A stretch of 52,500 bases of DNA from Tubiluchus corallicola. Lineage: Eukaryota; Priapulida; Priapulimorpha; Priapulimorphida; Tubiluchidae. The notes under the pieces were generated by a model. That model ran no database searches. It was not told the DNA's origin and saw nothing but the letters and a program-made list of their open reading frames with translations. The translations under genes and the position numbers were made by a program. Shown here piece after piece: positions 1 through 13,899 of this stretch (position 1 is its first letter; each line of letters starts with the position of its first letter). The DNA lies in the NCBI GenBank assembly GCA_030141605.1, contig JAQGDQ010000898.1, positions 1 to 52,500 on the forward strand, read 5' to 3'.

Positions 1-1609
1 TCATGCTCTTTTACGATCACAACTTTTTTAAAGTGCCTTTCACGTTGAAAATTCACCTTTTCAATATTTACACCATTGTTACTGGATAACATAGTCTGTT
101 CTTTGTTAGCATCCGCAGCGAGGTCCTTGACGCGTGATTATAAACAGAACACCAGCGACATAAAGTATGATCATTCGTTTGCTATAATTATTTCAGGTGA
201 CAAAACATCACATTTAGATTTATTTATGGAGTCCCAAAGTTTTTCTCGACAAAAAAGTGCAATTCATTATGCTCTTTCCTAAAGAAATATGGATCATTAG
301 TCTACGTAAGTCCTTTGGCAAAGATGTACGACTCCATTAAACACACCAACAGGTAAGGTAACTGACAATACGTGCTTCATTAAGATCGTAGGTGCAACTT
401 GGCGTTTAATATTTATTAACGTTGACAAAAAAGCGGGAACAATATTTCATTATTTTGCAAGATCAAGGCACTTTGAGCATCAACCAAAAACAATGATGAT
501 TGATCACAGAAGTTATTTCCCTAAGAGTTGGAATTAATCTCTAATCCTCATACCTTTCCACCACCTAGATGTGTTCGCTCAATAGCACAATACTACAGAA
601 GACTACAGAAAATCCTGTCACCTAAGCCAAAAAAGACAGCTTAATAAAGGACTATAGACTTCACCTTTGACAGCACAATTTCTCACTGGTCATAAGAATA
701 GGTGATCCATCTTTAGCCAGGCAGTATTAAACCTAATAACCTAACAAAAGCCACTGGTGTTATTATTTCAAGTCTTGAAGACACGCCAGGGCGGAGCAAA
801 CAGGATTAAAAAACCAAATTCGCACCTGCAGAGTTAATCAGCTTACCTGTATTGGGTGATGCCAGGGGCCAATCTGTACAGCAATATATGTCAAATGAAA
901 GTCAGTTTCCAAGTTGGGTAAGTGACCCTGAGAGAATTACGTCCACTTGACAGTGAACAAGATCCTGGCCAGAGTTGAAGTTGACAAACTATTGACAACA
1001 AAGAGCAGGCATAGCAAGGTCTTATAAAGATAACAACATTAGTGTTGGTGAGTGTTGGTGAGACATTAGTGTTGGTGAGGTATTCATCACACGAATGCTC
1101 AGAAGAGCCACTATATGTGAGATATTTTAGAAGAGAATAGATTAGATTACTAGGAGGTTACGGGCTTTGTTGCACTTGATTTTTTACCAAAAATAACCTT
1201 ATGCATTTATTCGTTGTTAATCTCATCAACAACAACAGTAAGATCCATTTCTTGGACATTTCTAGTCATTCACTAGGCTAACAGGGGTTACAAGACTTTT
1301 GAAAGGGACGTTTATGGAAGGTAAGTGGAAAAAGTGACACGTGTGGGTCATAATAAAAGAAAATCCAGCTCACAGCAACACTTAAACTAGTAGGCTTTCA
1401 AATTCCTTTGCACAGGACTGCAAACTTATTACGATGGAACGTATTTCGAGCCTCACGGAATTGAGAAGATCTCGCCTCTTACTTGTAACAGCAAAACCAC
1501 CACGGTTTTATTTATTTTCAAAAGATTATCTCGGACATGTCACCAACAAATCACAACGCTTAAACCCAACAAAGAAGATTTTGCCTGGTTAGCTCCACAC
1601 AAGATTATA
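1..1609. other. Non-coding AT-rich stretch
   Basis: I see no convincing exon in this stretch. The short open frame near the left end starts at a non-ATG codon and has no domain signature. Around 1038-1080 a short unit containing AGTGTTGGTGAG is repeated three times. If the MAGI gene continues leftward this would be intron, but none of its WW2 or PDZ motifs could be found here on the minus strand. Confidence 0.5.
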
Positions 1610-2039
1610 TAGGTTTTACATGTCAAATGTAGACCTGCGTTAACTCAAATGTAGATTTACGTAATTCAAAATGTGTCTTGGTAACTCAAATATAGACACA
1701 TGTCAAGTCAAATGTGACATTTGTATCTCAAATGTGGATAGGTGGTAAAGTTTAAGGATGTTGAATTTAATCTTCTTTAATTTCAATTTAATAATTGCTC
1801 CTAAGTTAAAATAACAAGGTTATAGGGCTACTAATAGATGCACTTTCTTTGGTTTATCCTTTTCTAATTTGCACTTAAATAACTTAATTACCGATTTATT
1901 CAAAGTAATGCATCTACATCTGACTTACCTAAATCACATTTGAGTTACCAAAACACATTTCGAAATTCCTATGTCTACATTTGACTTACCTAAGTCACAT
2001 TTGAACTTTCCTGTGTCTACATTTGACGTGTAAAACCTA
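1610..2039 (-). mobile_element. TA-inserted miniature element, copy A
   Basis: The element begins TAGGTTTTACA and ends TGTAAAACCTA, and is flanked by TA on both sides (1608-1609 and 2040-2041), as expected for Tc1/mariner-type insertion. Next to the termini lie repeats of a CAAATGTAGACA motif. The core around 1750-1900 is the reverse complement of the core in the copies at 3299, 15205 and 43101. No transposase frame is present, so it is non-autonomous. The superfamily is inferred from the TA duplication only. Confidence 0.8.
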
Positions 2040-2041
2040 TA

Positions 2042-3152
2042 ACAGCCGCTTTTTGAAGAAAAGTTGTAGTCTTCATCTTCCAAGATTTAGTTAACAGACC
2101 TATGAAATAATAGTATCAACACTGAACCTTTATTTGACACTAATCAGGGTTCAATTATCACTTCAAGTCCAATAACAACCGGAAAAAGAGAATGCTTCCA
2201 CGGTGCTGTCAAACACTTATAAAGACTACCGCTATTGCCAGACAAACACAGGAAAATACCAACAATGTCTCACCTACCCAAACATGCACGGGTTCAATTA
2301 ACGTTTCACAGCAGAATTACAATTGTAAAACTTCCTTCGCGGTGTTATTACAACAACCTAAAAAGGTTGCCGCTATTGCCAGCAACTTTTTTCGACAATG
2401 AAGTAAATACAAGAAAACACCAGCGATGTCTGATCAACCCTAACATTCACATTTCACTTAAAATTCACAGCGTAGCGATAATTGTAAAGCTGCCCCCACA
2501 GTGTTATCAATCACTTTAAAAGACTTCCCTCATTGCCAACCACTATTCTTTACGATAAAACAATTACAGGAATGCACCAGCAACGTCTGATCTAGCACAA
2601 ACCTATACACCATCATATAAATAAAATAAATTCTAACACGTATGGTGGTGCGGGGTTCAAACCAGTTTTAAATGAGATAACGCATCATAAAATTCACATT
2701 ATCCCCCATCTTATGAAGGACGCATCATCCACGACCGCTTTGCTTTTAATTAGACTAGGGGGCGGATCTACGGTCAGGGAGTTCATTCCCCTGAACTACT
2801 GTAATAACAAACTCTTGCACATTGAGAATTCCAAAGCCATGCTACTATGTAAATAACAGTCCAGTAAATTTAAGATTTTAATATGGTTGTACTGTAGATT
2901 TAAACGAAAATGTAAAATTAAAGGTTAAGAACACATTTAAAGATTATGTTTTAAGATACCTATTATAGCTTCTTACAACACTGTATATTGTAATATAATT
3001 ACAAGCGAACTACAATTTGTGGTTATTATAAAGTTGAATGTCTATAGATATGTTACTTTACTAACATCGCATTACCTGTTTTACTAATATCTTTATCTTT
3101 GTAAACTGTATATTTTTATACGAAATAAACTCATAATAATAATAATAATACA
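2042..3152 (+). mobile_element. Possible LINE 3' end with AAT tail
   Basis: The stretch ends in an AT-rich segment with AAATAAA-like signals and a terminal (AAT)n run at about 3136-3150. The same kind of end follows the recognisable LINE fragment at 11445-12060. No coding remnant could be read here, so only the 3' tail supports the call and the left boundary is unknown. The region also holds a pair of similar short open frames near 2192-2519 that look like diverged duplicates without domain signals. Confidence 0.35.
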
Positions 3153-3298
3153 CTGTACAATGACGCAATAAATTTAGCAATCTAATTAGAAAAAAAACTA
3201 GAACTATAATCGCACCGTGTCAAAATCAGTATCTTATTTTATGAAAAGCAAACAAAAAACTATTGTGAAATTTTAGCAAATTTCTATAATTTGTAATA

Positions 3299-3791
3299 TA
3301 GGTTTTACACGTCAAATGTAGACATAGGAAAGTTCAAATCTGACTTAGGTAAGTCAAATGTAGACATAGGAATTTCGAGCGTGTTTTGGTAACTCAAATG
3401 TGACTTAGGTAAGTCAAATGTAGACATGGAACTTAGCACTGCATTAATGAATTAGTTCCTCTCAAGAAACATTGTTTATTTTAAGAATGTATTGTTTTCT
3501 CTAACAGTTCCAATGGTATATAAAGTTTGCAGAATATTAGTAGCCCTATAACGTTGTTATTTTAACTTAAGAGCAATTATTAAATTGAAATTAAAGAAGA
3601 TTAAATTTAACATCCTTAAACTTTACCACCTATCCACATTTGAGATACCAATGTCACATTTGACTTGACATGTGTCTACATTTGACTTACCAAAAGCGCT
3701 CAAGATTTGGTGAAAACCATTGTTAATACATTTGAACTACCTAAGTCTACATTTGAGTTAACGCAGGTCTACATTTGACACGTAAAACCTA
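3299..3791 (+). mobile_element. TA-inserted miniature element, copy B
   Basis: The termini are TAGGTTTTACACGTC and its inverted counterpart ending AAAACCTA, flanked by TA (3297-3298 and 3792-3793). Three subterminal units containing GACTTAGGTAAGTCAAATGT lie at the left end, and related inverted motifs lie at the right. The core is shared with copies C and D. The left subterminal units match the unit that is expanded about 31-fold in copy D, so this copy approximates the pre-expansion state. Confidence 0.85.
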
Positions 3792-3793
3792 TA

Positions 3794-5767
<1,974 letters not shown>

Positions 5768-5915
5768 AACACTAGAGTGGAGAAGCAGTCCAGAAGTAGT
5801 GATGGATACCTGCTATTTTTCAGATAACTAATTCCTTGAGAGAAATCATTTTACAACTGATTCCTATGATTACATTGCACAAATACGTACAAAAGTTGAT
5901 TATATGATAACTCAC

Positions 5916-5995
5916 CATTATCATCACAGTCTTCAGCTCGCTTTCTGACTCTTGCTAACCGAGGATCCAACCAGTGTGTAGTGCCAGTGTTATGG
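5916..5995 (-). CDS. MAGI-like scaffold, exon completing WW1
   Basis: This 80-bp exon has a TTTATTTCCAG acceptor and a G|GTGAGT donor on the minus strand. Its first base completes the GA- codon left by the upstream exon to give Asp, and the peptide continues HNTGTTHWLDPRL. This supplies the second conserved Trp and the Pro of a WW domain. It then runs into RVRKRAEDCDDN, matching the acidic linker that precedes WW2 in MAGI proteins. It ends in phase 1. The WW2 exon that should follow was not found to the left and may lie outside the window. The exon is below 30 codons, but both splice phases and the family-specific sequence make it secure. MAGI proteins are inner-membrane-face scaffolds at cell junctions and synapses, and their WW domains bind PPxY motifs. 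Confidence 0.93.
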
Positions 5996-7629
5996 CTGGA
6001 AATAAAAAGTAGGGGTTAGTACACGATGAATGCAATAGAATGACGGTGAAGTTTAAAATACAACGTTAAAGCTTTAACTTGAGGAAATTAATAGTGGCGA
6101 CAAAGGTTGTTGGTTCAAATCCATGGCAAATTTCATTCATTTCATTTCATTTTAATTCACATGAAATGTGGTTTTTAAACGCTATAAAATTTATTATACA
6201 TGTAGTAGAAGTGTGATTTATCATTCTCATTGCATTTTACTTTCATTGTTTAATATGATAATGTAAAGACAATGTTGATACGTTATGTACAGTAGCATAG
6301 TGTGCATAAAATATACAACATTAATAGGTATAATGGATAGTATAATATTTATTATTATTAACTAGTTAAATTAACTAGTTAACAAATCAAGTCCCTATCA
6401 GCATTTAAAACAAAATTAAAATCACTAATATTAACCAGATATGAAATACCATCACACCAGTACGACAACATACACACTAATTCAGAATTTATATATCCAC
6501 GGCCATATTAATTAAATCATAGTTTTTTTCATTTTTTTGTGCATAGTTGTAAATATGTTTGATTTTAATCGTCGTTACTTTCCATTACTGCACAGTAGTT
6601 TAGATTGCACTGACGCATTTGCCTTTAGCAGTGTAAGTTTTTATTAACTAACACTGATTGATCATCTCTGTAAAGTTTTTATCAGTGATTATCAATGTAT
6701 TTTAATGGCAAACAAAGATTATTATATACATATATAATAATATAATAATATGTATATATATATATACATAACCAAAATGTTTCTTTGAGCACTGCTTGAT
6801 TTCGGTTACTAGACGCAAACAACAGTTGTTTTTTACCTGCTGCTGACTAAAAATGCACTATATATATATATATATATATGTATATGCGATAAAAATAATA
6901 ATTTATGAGAACATCAACAAATAAACAAGTATTTACATAAGCAGGCATAACACATAAAACCCATTTCCACATCTTGTAAGGGTTCTCAGTTACTAGGTGG
7001 GAAAAATTTGCACTTCAAGATGAAATGACTTATCGGGAAAATTTCTTGGAAACGCATAAATTAGTGTAATTAATCAACATCACTTAGCATAAACGTTAAG
7101 ATTGGCAAATAAATTTTCAAGCAGATAAAAATCGTTTGCATTAAAGATGTGTCAATTTTTTTCCATAAATTACTGCAGAAACTTGCAAATATTCTCTTTA
7201 ACGTGAATTTTCCACTATCACTGCTGCCATCTTGTGGCCGAATGGAAAACATGTCGCATTTCATGAAATTTTACATTAAAAATATGGTTAGTGGCTCAAG
7301 TTGTTAATGACTTATTACACAACATATTAAAATAATATGACTATAAAAATATAATATTTAGAGGATGAGGTTTATATCGTAATATTTTAATTTTTGAATA
7401 TAAAATCAGTTTTTGAAACATGATTAAGCTAATGGCTGGAGATACCTTCCAAATATTTATTATTCATCACAAATATTAGTAAAAATAAGCAATCAAGACT
7501 TCAATGTAGGTTGAAGATAATTCTAAAGAAAGATAATAAAAGCTTATTCTCCTCTTTCACTCAGGTTGAATGGTTTGGAGTTTCTTGTTTTATCGAAACT
7601 TTAACCCCTTGCATTAAATGAACCTTATA
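5996..7629. other. MAGI intron, AT-rich left part
   Basis: This is intron between the exons at 5995 and 10978. It contains TA-rich microsatellites at about 6721-6770 and 6858-6882. A GGTTCAAATCC box at about 6112, resembling an RNA polymerase III B box followed by ATTTC-rich sequence, may be a remnant of a tRNA-derived SINE, but no A box is clear. No exon signal was found. Confidence 0.5.
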
Positions 7630-8124
7630 CAGGGATGAGAATGACAAATTGCAAAAAACTCTGAAACAGGCCGGGGGTTTTGGGGCCACCTAGGCCCCCA
7701 ATGGGGTTCAAGGGAACCCCCTTGGAGCCAGGAAGAAATTGCAATTTTGTGACCATAGAGAGTTACCTTGTTTCATGCATAATTTAAAATATCCAACTAT
7801 CAAGGATACATGATACCTAATTGTCTCAAAAACGTCTAAGTACTGGCAGCTCCCATGCAAAAGTATATAAAAACTGTCTACAATTGACTCAAATAACTCC
7901 GCACATTTGATTCTATGTTTTTATACATAGAGATATACACGTGGTTACACTGATGTACGTGATGTAAACAAAGTGACGGCCTGCCAACTAGTGGTCAGCT
8001 TGAGAAATAATATACTGGGTCCGTAAAAATTTTCTCAGCGAATTTACGCGATTTACAAAAATGGCATTACTGGTCTTCCAAAAACTCGGAATGCCGGCGT
8101 ATCCGCGGAAAATTCTCATCCCTG
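7630..8124. mobile_element. hAT-like miniature element, family 1, copy 1
   Basis: The 495-bp element starts CAGGGATGAGAATGAC and ends AATTCTCATCCCTG. It is flanked by a perfect 8-bp direct repeat ACCTTATA (7622-7629 and 8125-8132), the target-duplication length of hAT transposons. There is no transposase frame. It shares about its full length with the copy at 10437-10945. It lies in the intron between two MAGI exons. Confidence 0.93.
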
Positions 8125-8132
8125 ACCTTATA

Positions 8133-9309
8133 TGACTAAAAGCTGTTCTTTTATTTAACACTCATTTATCAGTAACAACAATAATTTGCAGTTACAGTTA
8201 CGCTCGCCAGATGAGTTAATATGTTGCCCTCCACTGCACAAATTGACAGACAAACCTTTACGTCTAGCAGGCTGAGAAGAGGCAATCACAGTTCATAGAT
8301 TCAATTAAAATTGAAGGCTGAAATTACGGTACGCTTTGTTGACTTTGGTCGGCCATGTTTGGACAGGTTTTTTACACTTGCCTGGTGAGTTTAGTTTACT
8401 AGTGTTTACTCAGCTTGCATTGCTCTTCCATACACACTACGCCAATATAGTATTTCTTTCGACCTGCGCGAAGTTTTATAATAAATTTCAACTCTAGAAA
8501 AAGTTCAAATGCTCCAGCAGAGAATTCCATGCGTACACGACCAAATCAAATAACATTCCACCATTTTCCCTAGAGACTAAACAATTTCTGATTTCTCAAA
8601 CCCCTTGATTTCGTGAGCCAGAACCGGGGCAAAATGTGCACAAAAATACAAGAACCGGGGCAAAATGCGCAAAAAATGTAGCTCAAACCAAATTTTATAC
8701 TGGCTTGTTTTGTCTTTCTGAAAAATTTAAGCTACTAGCAAACAGGACCGCTTATTGTCACACATATTAAAGCTAAATATCCCTCGTAACAAGAGAAAAC
8801 ACAATTCAATTCAATTTATTTATCTCTTTATAATGTTACAATAAAACATGATTAATAAAAGAATCTCTAATAAGTTTTGAAAAATGGTTAAAATGTATAA
8901 ATAGATCTAGAACTAGAGGAAGGATAGCGAAAAGACTATAAAGTCACCTAGTCTGCTATCCTTTACCGAATATAGATAAAAAGATTTTTTAGACACTGGT
9001 GGGCATTAATGTTATCAGTTTAATTTAGGAAACATTAGTAATTTTTAAAATTATGACATTTTCTATATAATCCAGAGAAAAGAATATACATGTAGTTTAA
9101 TTGGCAGGCAACAAAATAAGGTCAATCTTGAATAAACTAAAAATTGCATTTAGATTTTTCAATCGTTCAAATCACTCTAATTTCACTCACTGCCATATTG
9201 TGCATCTCAACGATCTTCAGCACTCAATAAAACTAAGTTCAGGCAATTTGTACCACTGTCATGCTTTTAACAAAATTAGTCCCCAAGCTTGATAGTACGG
9301 AGGAAGTGT
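8133..9309 (-). mobile_element. Intronic stretch with probable LINE 3' remnant
   Basis: At about 8803-8990 the sequence AATTCAATTTATTTATCTCT followed by a reversed polyadenylation-like signal resembles the 3' end of a minus-strand LINE. The stretch to about 9290 may hold a decayed C-terminus, but stops interrupt it. A 31-bp direct duplication around AACCGGGGCAAAATG occurs at about 8622-8672. The rest shows no gene. Confidence 0.35.
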
Positions 9310-9317
9310 TCTCTAAG

Positions 9318-9920
9318 CTGGGCTGGATTTACCAATAGGCAAAGCAGGCCAATGGCCTAGGGTAGCAATACGCCCATGGGTAACTGGGCGCCCAATGAAA
9401 TCAATTTGTCTGCAGCGTGCCAGCTTGTAACCTTATTTCAGAACTACACTGGGTATTTAAGTGTATTCTTACATTGTAATATTATGAGATTATGTAGTAT
9501 TTGTTGACATTTGGCCATTGCATATACATGAATCACCTTCATGAAGATAACACTGAACTGAGCTTCAACGATTTGCATGAATTTTTCAATGGAAACCCAA
9601 TGTCATATTGTGAATTTGTAAATAACTCTTTAGCGATTTTTGGACAGTAATGATCATGTTAGACGATAATAAGCGTGTAGTGAGAAATTGTAAATAATTC
9701 TTCAGTTATTTTTTGACAGAAATGATCATGTTATATGATCAAAACTCCTTTTTTGCAGTGATCTATGGACTGAACTAAAGTATCATGTTCGACTATCTCT
9801 TAATCAGTCAATAAATATATATATATATATTGAATACTGAAACATGCCAACATTTCTATAAATTTGGGGGCCCACAGATGAGTGTGGCATAGGGTCTACA
9901 AGTAGGCAAATCTCGCCCTG
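9318..9920. mobile_element. hAT-like miniature element, family 2
   Basis: The termini are CTGGGCTGGATTTACC and the imperfect inverse ending GGCAAATCTCGCCCTG. A perfect 8-bp direct repeat TCTCTAAG flanks it (9310-9317 and 9921-9928). Inside is a diverged direct duplication with the motif ATGATCATGTTA (about 9595-9740). No transposase is encoded. The perfect duplication, despite an imperfect left terminus, strongly supports a single hAT-type insertion into the MAGI intron. Confidence 0.9.
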
Positions 9921-9928
9921 TCTCTAAG

Positions 9929-10428
9929 GTTACGAGGAAACTTAGAGAGCATGCAAGAATGAGCCTGCCTTTGACTGGCTGCTTAATTGGGTCTCTTTTG
10001 CTCTTTCTTGCTCCTCGTTGTTTTTGTTCATATTTCTTCCACTCCCTCTTTCCGTGTCGTCATTCCAAATAATAAAACTATTAAAGCAACAAAACAACCC
10101 GCAGTCACCATAAAATTATAAACCAGAAACCGATGTGGTTCTTACTGGTTAACACGTGGAAACCGGTCTTCAGTTGAACTATTAGCTCAAGTTATGTCCC
10201 TAAACAGTTGTTACAAACAGCAGTTTTCGTTTCGATGGTTTTGTAGATCAGAACTTTAGCCCAAATATCCATGGTATTAAAGCAAGTTAGAAAACACAGT
10301 AAATTGCAGAAATTTACAAAAAGTTATAGTGAGCGTGAAGTAAAAGTAAATAGTAAAAGCTGTTGAGGTTAAAAATGAAATTCATCCAGCTAAAATCTCC
10401 TGATGGAGAAAATTGGACAGCGATACAA
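9929..10428. other. Intronic stretch without recognised features
   Basis: This part of the MAGI intron lies between two miniature elements. I see no exon, RNA gene or repeat that I can support. Confidence 0.5.
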
Positions 10429-10436
10429 TTTGATAG

Positions 10437-10945
10437 CAGGGATGAGAATGACAAATTGTAAAAAACTCTGAAACAGGCCGAGGGTTTGGGGACCACGTAG
10501 GCCCCCAATGGAGTTCAAGGGGAGCCAGCAACAAATTGCAATATTGTGACCATAGAGAGCCTCTAAGTGGACTTAAAATATCAATTACCTTGTTTCATGC
10601 ATAATTTAAAATACCCAACTATCAAGGATACGTGATACCTAATTGTCTCAAAAACGCCTAACTACTGGCCGCTCCTATGCAAAAGTATATAAAAACCGTC
10701 TGCAATTGACTCAAATAACTCCACACAATTGATTCTATATTTTTATACATAGAGATATACACGTCGTTACACTGGTGTACGTGATGTAAACAAAGTGACG
10801 GCCTGCCAACTAGCGGTGAGCTTGTGAAATAACGTACTGGGTCCGTAAAAATTTTCTCAACGAATTTACGAGATTTACAAAAATGGCACTACTGGTCTTC
10901 CAAAAACTCGGAATTCTGCGTATCCGCGGAAAATTCTCATCCCTG
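10437..10945. mobile_element. hAT-like miniature element, family 1, copy 2
   Basis: The 509-bp element has the same ends as the copy at 7630 (CAGGGATGAGAATGAC and TCTCATCCCTG). It is flanked by a perfect 8-bp repeat TTTGATAG (10429-10436 and 10946-10953). The right duplication ends 24 bases from the donor site of the MAGI exon at 10978, so the insertion landed just inside the intron and left the splice donor intact. The two family members lie about 2.3 kb apart in direct orientation within one intron. Confidence 0.95.
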
Positions 10946-10977
10946 TTTGATAGTTAGAATTTGGAGATGATACTTAC

Positions 10978-11374
10978 TCTATAAAATAAATTTCCCCTGA
11001 TTCGGTAACCGCCTTCTCCCAGTTTTCCGGCAATGTTCCCAATTCCTCCTCAGTGTCTAGATGCGTCCAGAATTGGTCCGGATGTGATGGTGGTGGAGTA
11101 CGCCTTCCGGGACTCAACCGCACCTGATTGTCGGCCCACTTAGAAGGTGACGAGGCTACGCTCTCAGCATCGTCCTGCTCGGCAAGTTGCTGCACTTTTG
11201 CCGTCATGGCTACCACGTTTGAGAGATTGCGTTCACGTTTGCCTTTGCTAGAGGGGGACTTGCCTGGAAGGAAGAGGTCCTGAGATGAAGAAACAGACTG
11301 CTGATTGGTGGATGATGATTGAAATGAAGTATCACCGGTTGTTTCCTTTGGTTTAGGTGTACCGTAGTACTTTC
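10978..11374 (-). CDS. MAGI-like scaffold, GuK end and first half of WW1
   Basis: This 397-bp exon has a TTTTTGTTTCAG acceptor and an A|GTAAGT donor on the minus strand. With the single G carried from the upstream exon it reads GKYYGTPKPK, the hallmark end of the GuK-like domain in MAGI1-3. About 85 residues of Ser- and Gln-rich, probably disordered linker follow. The exon then gives the first half of WW1, LPENWEKAVTESGEIYFI, with the first conserved Trp, and breaks in phase 2 exactly where vertebrate MAGI WW1 reads Asp-His-Asn. The 5916-5995 exon completes it. In this family the GuK-like domain lacks kinase activity and acts as a binding module. The linker is longer and unlike the vertebrate one, as is usual between phyla. 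Confidence 0.95.
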
Positions 11375-11444
11375 CTGAAACAAAAAGTATCTTCAATATG
11401 ATTATGAAATGTACTACAGTGTATCCAATGCCAGGAGTTATCTA

Positions 11445-12060
11445 TTCTTCCTGAAAATGTATATTTAACTCCACTAGACTTTCCTTTTCATACAAGTAGC
11501 AGAAGACTAGAAAAACTATCTTGTAGCATTTTACTAGGACAAGGTAACTTTAAAGATTTTCTTTTTAAAATTGGATACATACACGAAAATGCCTGCAATA
11601 TGTTCAGAGGAAGCACAAACAGTTGAACATTTGCTTTTTAATTGTACTTTGGTCGACGAAAATAAAAGATTAGCGCTCGCAAATAGCCTACAATTTCAAA
11701 ACATTAGTAAAATTTATACATCTCGAGACAAAAACCTGCTAGTTGCTTTCTCTGAGTTAGTTTGTGATTCGTTTTTACAAACTTTAGTATAAAATACTGA
11801 ACTTTTATATTATATCTGTCACTTTTATATTATACGGGTCGTTTTGTGTAAATTGGTACTATTTGATTTTAGTTGTTCTTTTATTGGTATATTGATTTAT
11901 TGGTATTTAAAAGTCTTACGAATATAACAGCTATTTTATTTACAAAGTTTTTTTAACCATACCCTGCAAATAGAGGGTCCCTGTATGTATTTTATGTAAA
12001 TATTTGTATATGCATTCAATCTAAAATTTTAAATAAAGAATTATAATAATAATAATAATA
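11445..12060 (+). mobile_element. LINE 3' fragment, family X, frame-broken
   Basis: From about 11450 the plus strand reads a reverse-transcriptase C-terminal region containing LGQGNFKDFLF. After a frame shift near 11590 it continues in a 73-codon frame with VEHLLFNC (a C/H zinc-finger-like end) and DKNLLVAFSELV. These segments align with the minus-strand LINE at 51440-52500 (LTGQGNFNSFLY, HILFRC, DKNLIMAFTNLI). A 3' untranslated region with AATAAAG and an (AAT)n tail ends at about 12060. It sits about 70 bp upstream of the MAGI exon acceptor, in antisense orientation. It is a decayed, 5'-truncated copy. Confidence 0.8.
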
Positions 12061-12512
12061 CAGTGTAGTTCAGAAAAAAACATTCTGCATGTCTATGCCT
12101 AATCTAATTCTGAATAAAAATCATTTCCCCCAAAAACTGTTACTGTTACGTATTTCATAAATCAACACATAACTGCTTACTAACAGTCACTTATCGTTGC
12201 AATTTGGAGAAACTGCTATAGCTTAGCCACGTGTACAGGCTGGTTAAAAAACATTTCTACATTTGTGTGCTTACAATAATTTTTGAATAAAAAGCAACAT
12301 CTGCTTACTAACTCTCTATTTATCCGAGGAAAGCTGGAGAAAATATCATAGCTGAAACAGTTTGTTATAAATTCACCTTTTTTTGATTTGAAAACACAAA
12401 ATGTAATCAAACTGCCCAGAAAATGAGCACTCAACTGACAACTATTGTCAAAGCGAAACCTTTAAATTCCAGCAAGAACAGACTGTCACACGCAGTTTTA
12501 AAAATGCAGCAT
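12061..12512. other. Intronic stretch without recognised features
   Basis: This part of the MAGI intron lies between two LINE fragments. The 72-codon minus-strand frame here has no recognisable domain and no flanking splice sites. I see nothing further. Confidence 0.45.
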
Positions 12513-13125
12513 TGATTTGATTTGATTTAACTCTTTATTTCGAACTAGGTTCATAGAATACATAACATACAATAATTATAACCCCTCCTCTCAACACATG
12601 CAAATTAATACCTAAATAAATAAAATGACAGTACAATATATATATATACAATATCATACTTCCAGCCTGAATCGTTACTCATAATTTCTACCTAACACTT
12701 TCCTCCATTGGTCTCTTATGTCTGAAGTGTAAAATGCGTCACTGTTATTCAATGCGTTTATAAGAACATTTGAGCTTTGCATTACTCTACTGTATAGACT
12801 GTATGCAGTTTTCCTATGTATTACATCAAAGTATAAAACGTCGTGGTCTACTGAAATGGTCCTAGAACTATAATCATATGGGCAGTTGAAAAGTTTTCAT
12901 TTTGAAATGTTGTGAGCTACTTTAAGTTTGCTGAGACTGTAGTCATAAAAATGTCGCCAGGTGGCCATACCGTAGAAAGAAGTACAATAAGAGTTGAACA
13001 GATGAGTTTTGATCATTTGGTGAACAATGATGAAATTTTCTAAGAATACGGTTCGCTCTAGCATTATTACACTCAATTTTAAAAATACCCGAGCAAAGAG
13101 ATAAACCATTTTGAAAGGTTACTTT
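12513..13125 (-). mobile_element. LINE 3' fragment, CR1/L2-like
   Basis: The minus-strand frame at 12897-13109 contains MIKTHLFNSYCTSFYGMATW, a typical L2/CR1-type C-terminal segment downstream of the reverse transcriptase. It continues past a stop into residues such as YDYSSRTI and DQWRKVLG. The 3' end at 12513-12540 is a GATTT-type tandem tail next to a reversed AATAAAG signal. The copy is decayed and 5' truncated, in the same orientation as MAGI, within its intron. Confidence 0.75.
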
Positions 13126-13282
13126 TTACGTTTAAAGCATTTTGTTACCATTGGACACTGTTTTAGTCATAATATAAATTATAGAACAGTCTTACTTCTA
13201 GTTTAACCTGTACTGCTGAAAGCTTTCACTGCACCAAAGTCAAAAAAGCATTAAAAATATTAATGCTTGATGTAGCTCTCAA

Positions 13283-13735
13283 CCCTTTCAGTCCCAAATT
13301 ATTTTTTAATAAGAAAAAAAATTTTGGCTTGATACTTTTGTTCAGTATGTCCATCTTGTTTACACATGATTTTTTTCTACCTGTGCACGCGTGCTAAATA
13401 TAGCCTGTATCCCACGGGATACATTGTGATTCAATGGAAACATAAAATGTGCTTCATTTTGCAATTGCTGATAATTTTTTAAAGTATTTAAGACATTTAG
13501 TATGCACGCTATGCTGATCTGTACAAAGTCGTCTCTAAAGTATTGTACCTTGCGCAGTTTTTTATGCTATGTAGATCTTCTAGTTTGCCATTTTATCACT
13601 ATTTTTAGTCTATTGTTATTGGCTTAAATCAAAATAACTATTAACAGATCAAATTACTGTCAGTTTTAAAATTTTATGAATTTTAACGGCAGAAAATATT
13701 CTCGTATCCCACGGGATACAACGGGTATGAAAGGG
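13283..13735 (-). mobile_element. piggyBac-like miniature element, copy 1
   Basis: The ends are CCCTTTCAGTCCC and its partner GGGTATGAAAGGG. The flanks are TCAA (probably decayed TTAA) on the left and TTAA at 13736-13739 on the right. Near each end is the short hairpin GTATCCCGTGGGATAC or its reverse complement. No transposase is encoded. TTAA sites and CCC termini are the signature of the piggyBac superfamily. Confidence 0.88.
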
Positions 13736-13739
13736 TTAA

Positions 13740-13891
13740 TGTAAGTAACTGATTATGTTTGTCTAAAACTTGCTCCTGACTAGACTAGTGAGAAAGGAAA
13801 ATGAAGTAAAAAGTATGCTGCATTGTGTTCAGACGTTTTTCAGATCACAGGAAATCAGAAAAAAACGAAATGTGTCTTTAGCTGTTATTGC
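13740..13891. other. Intronic spacer between two miniature elements
   Basis: This short AT-rich intron stretch separates the piggyBac-like element from the hAT-like element. The open frame across it is a transposon-boundary artefact. Confidence 0.5.
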
Positions 13892-13899
13892 GTTTAGCT

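Noticed and set aside
841-900. Minus-strand exon ending at a GTAAGC donor near 845
   Set aside because: The preceding sequence gives no recognisable MAGI WW2 or PDZ motif, and no acceptor was evident.
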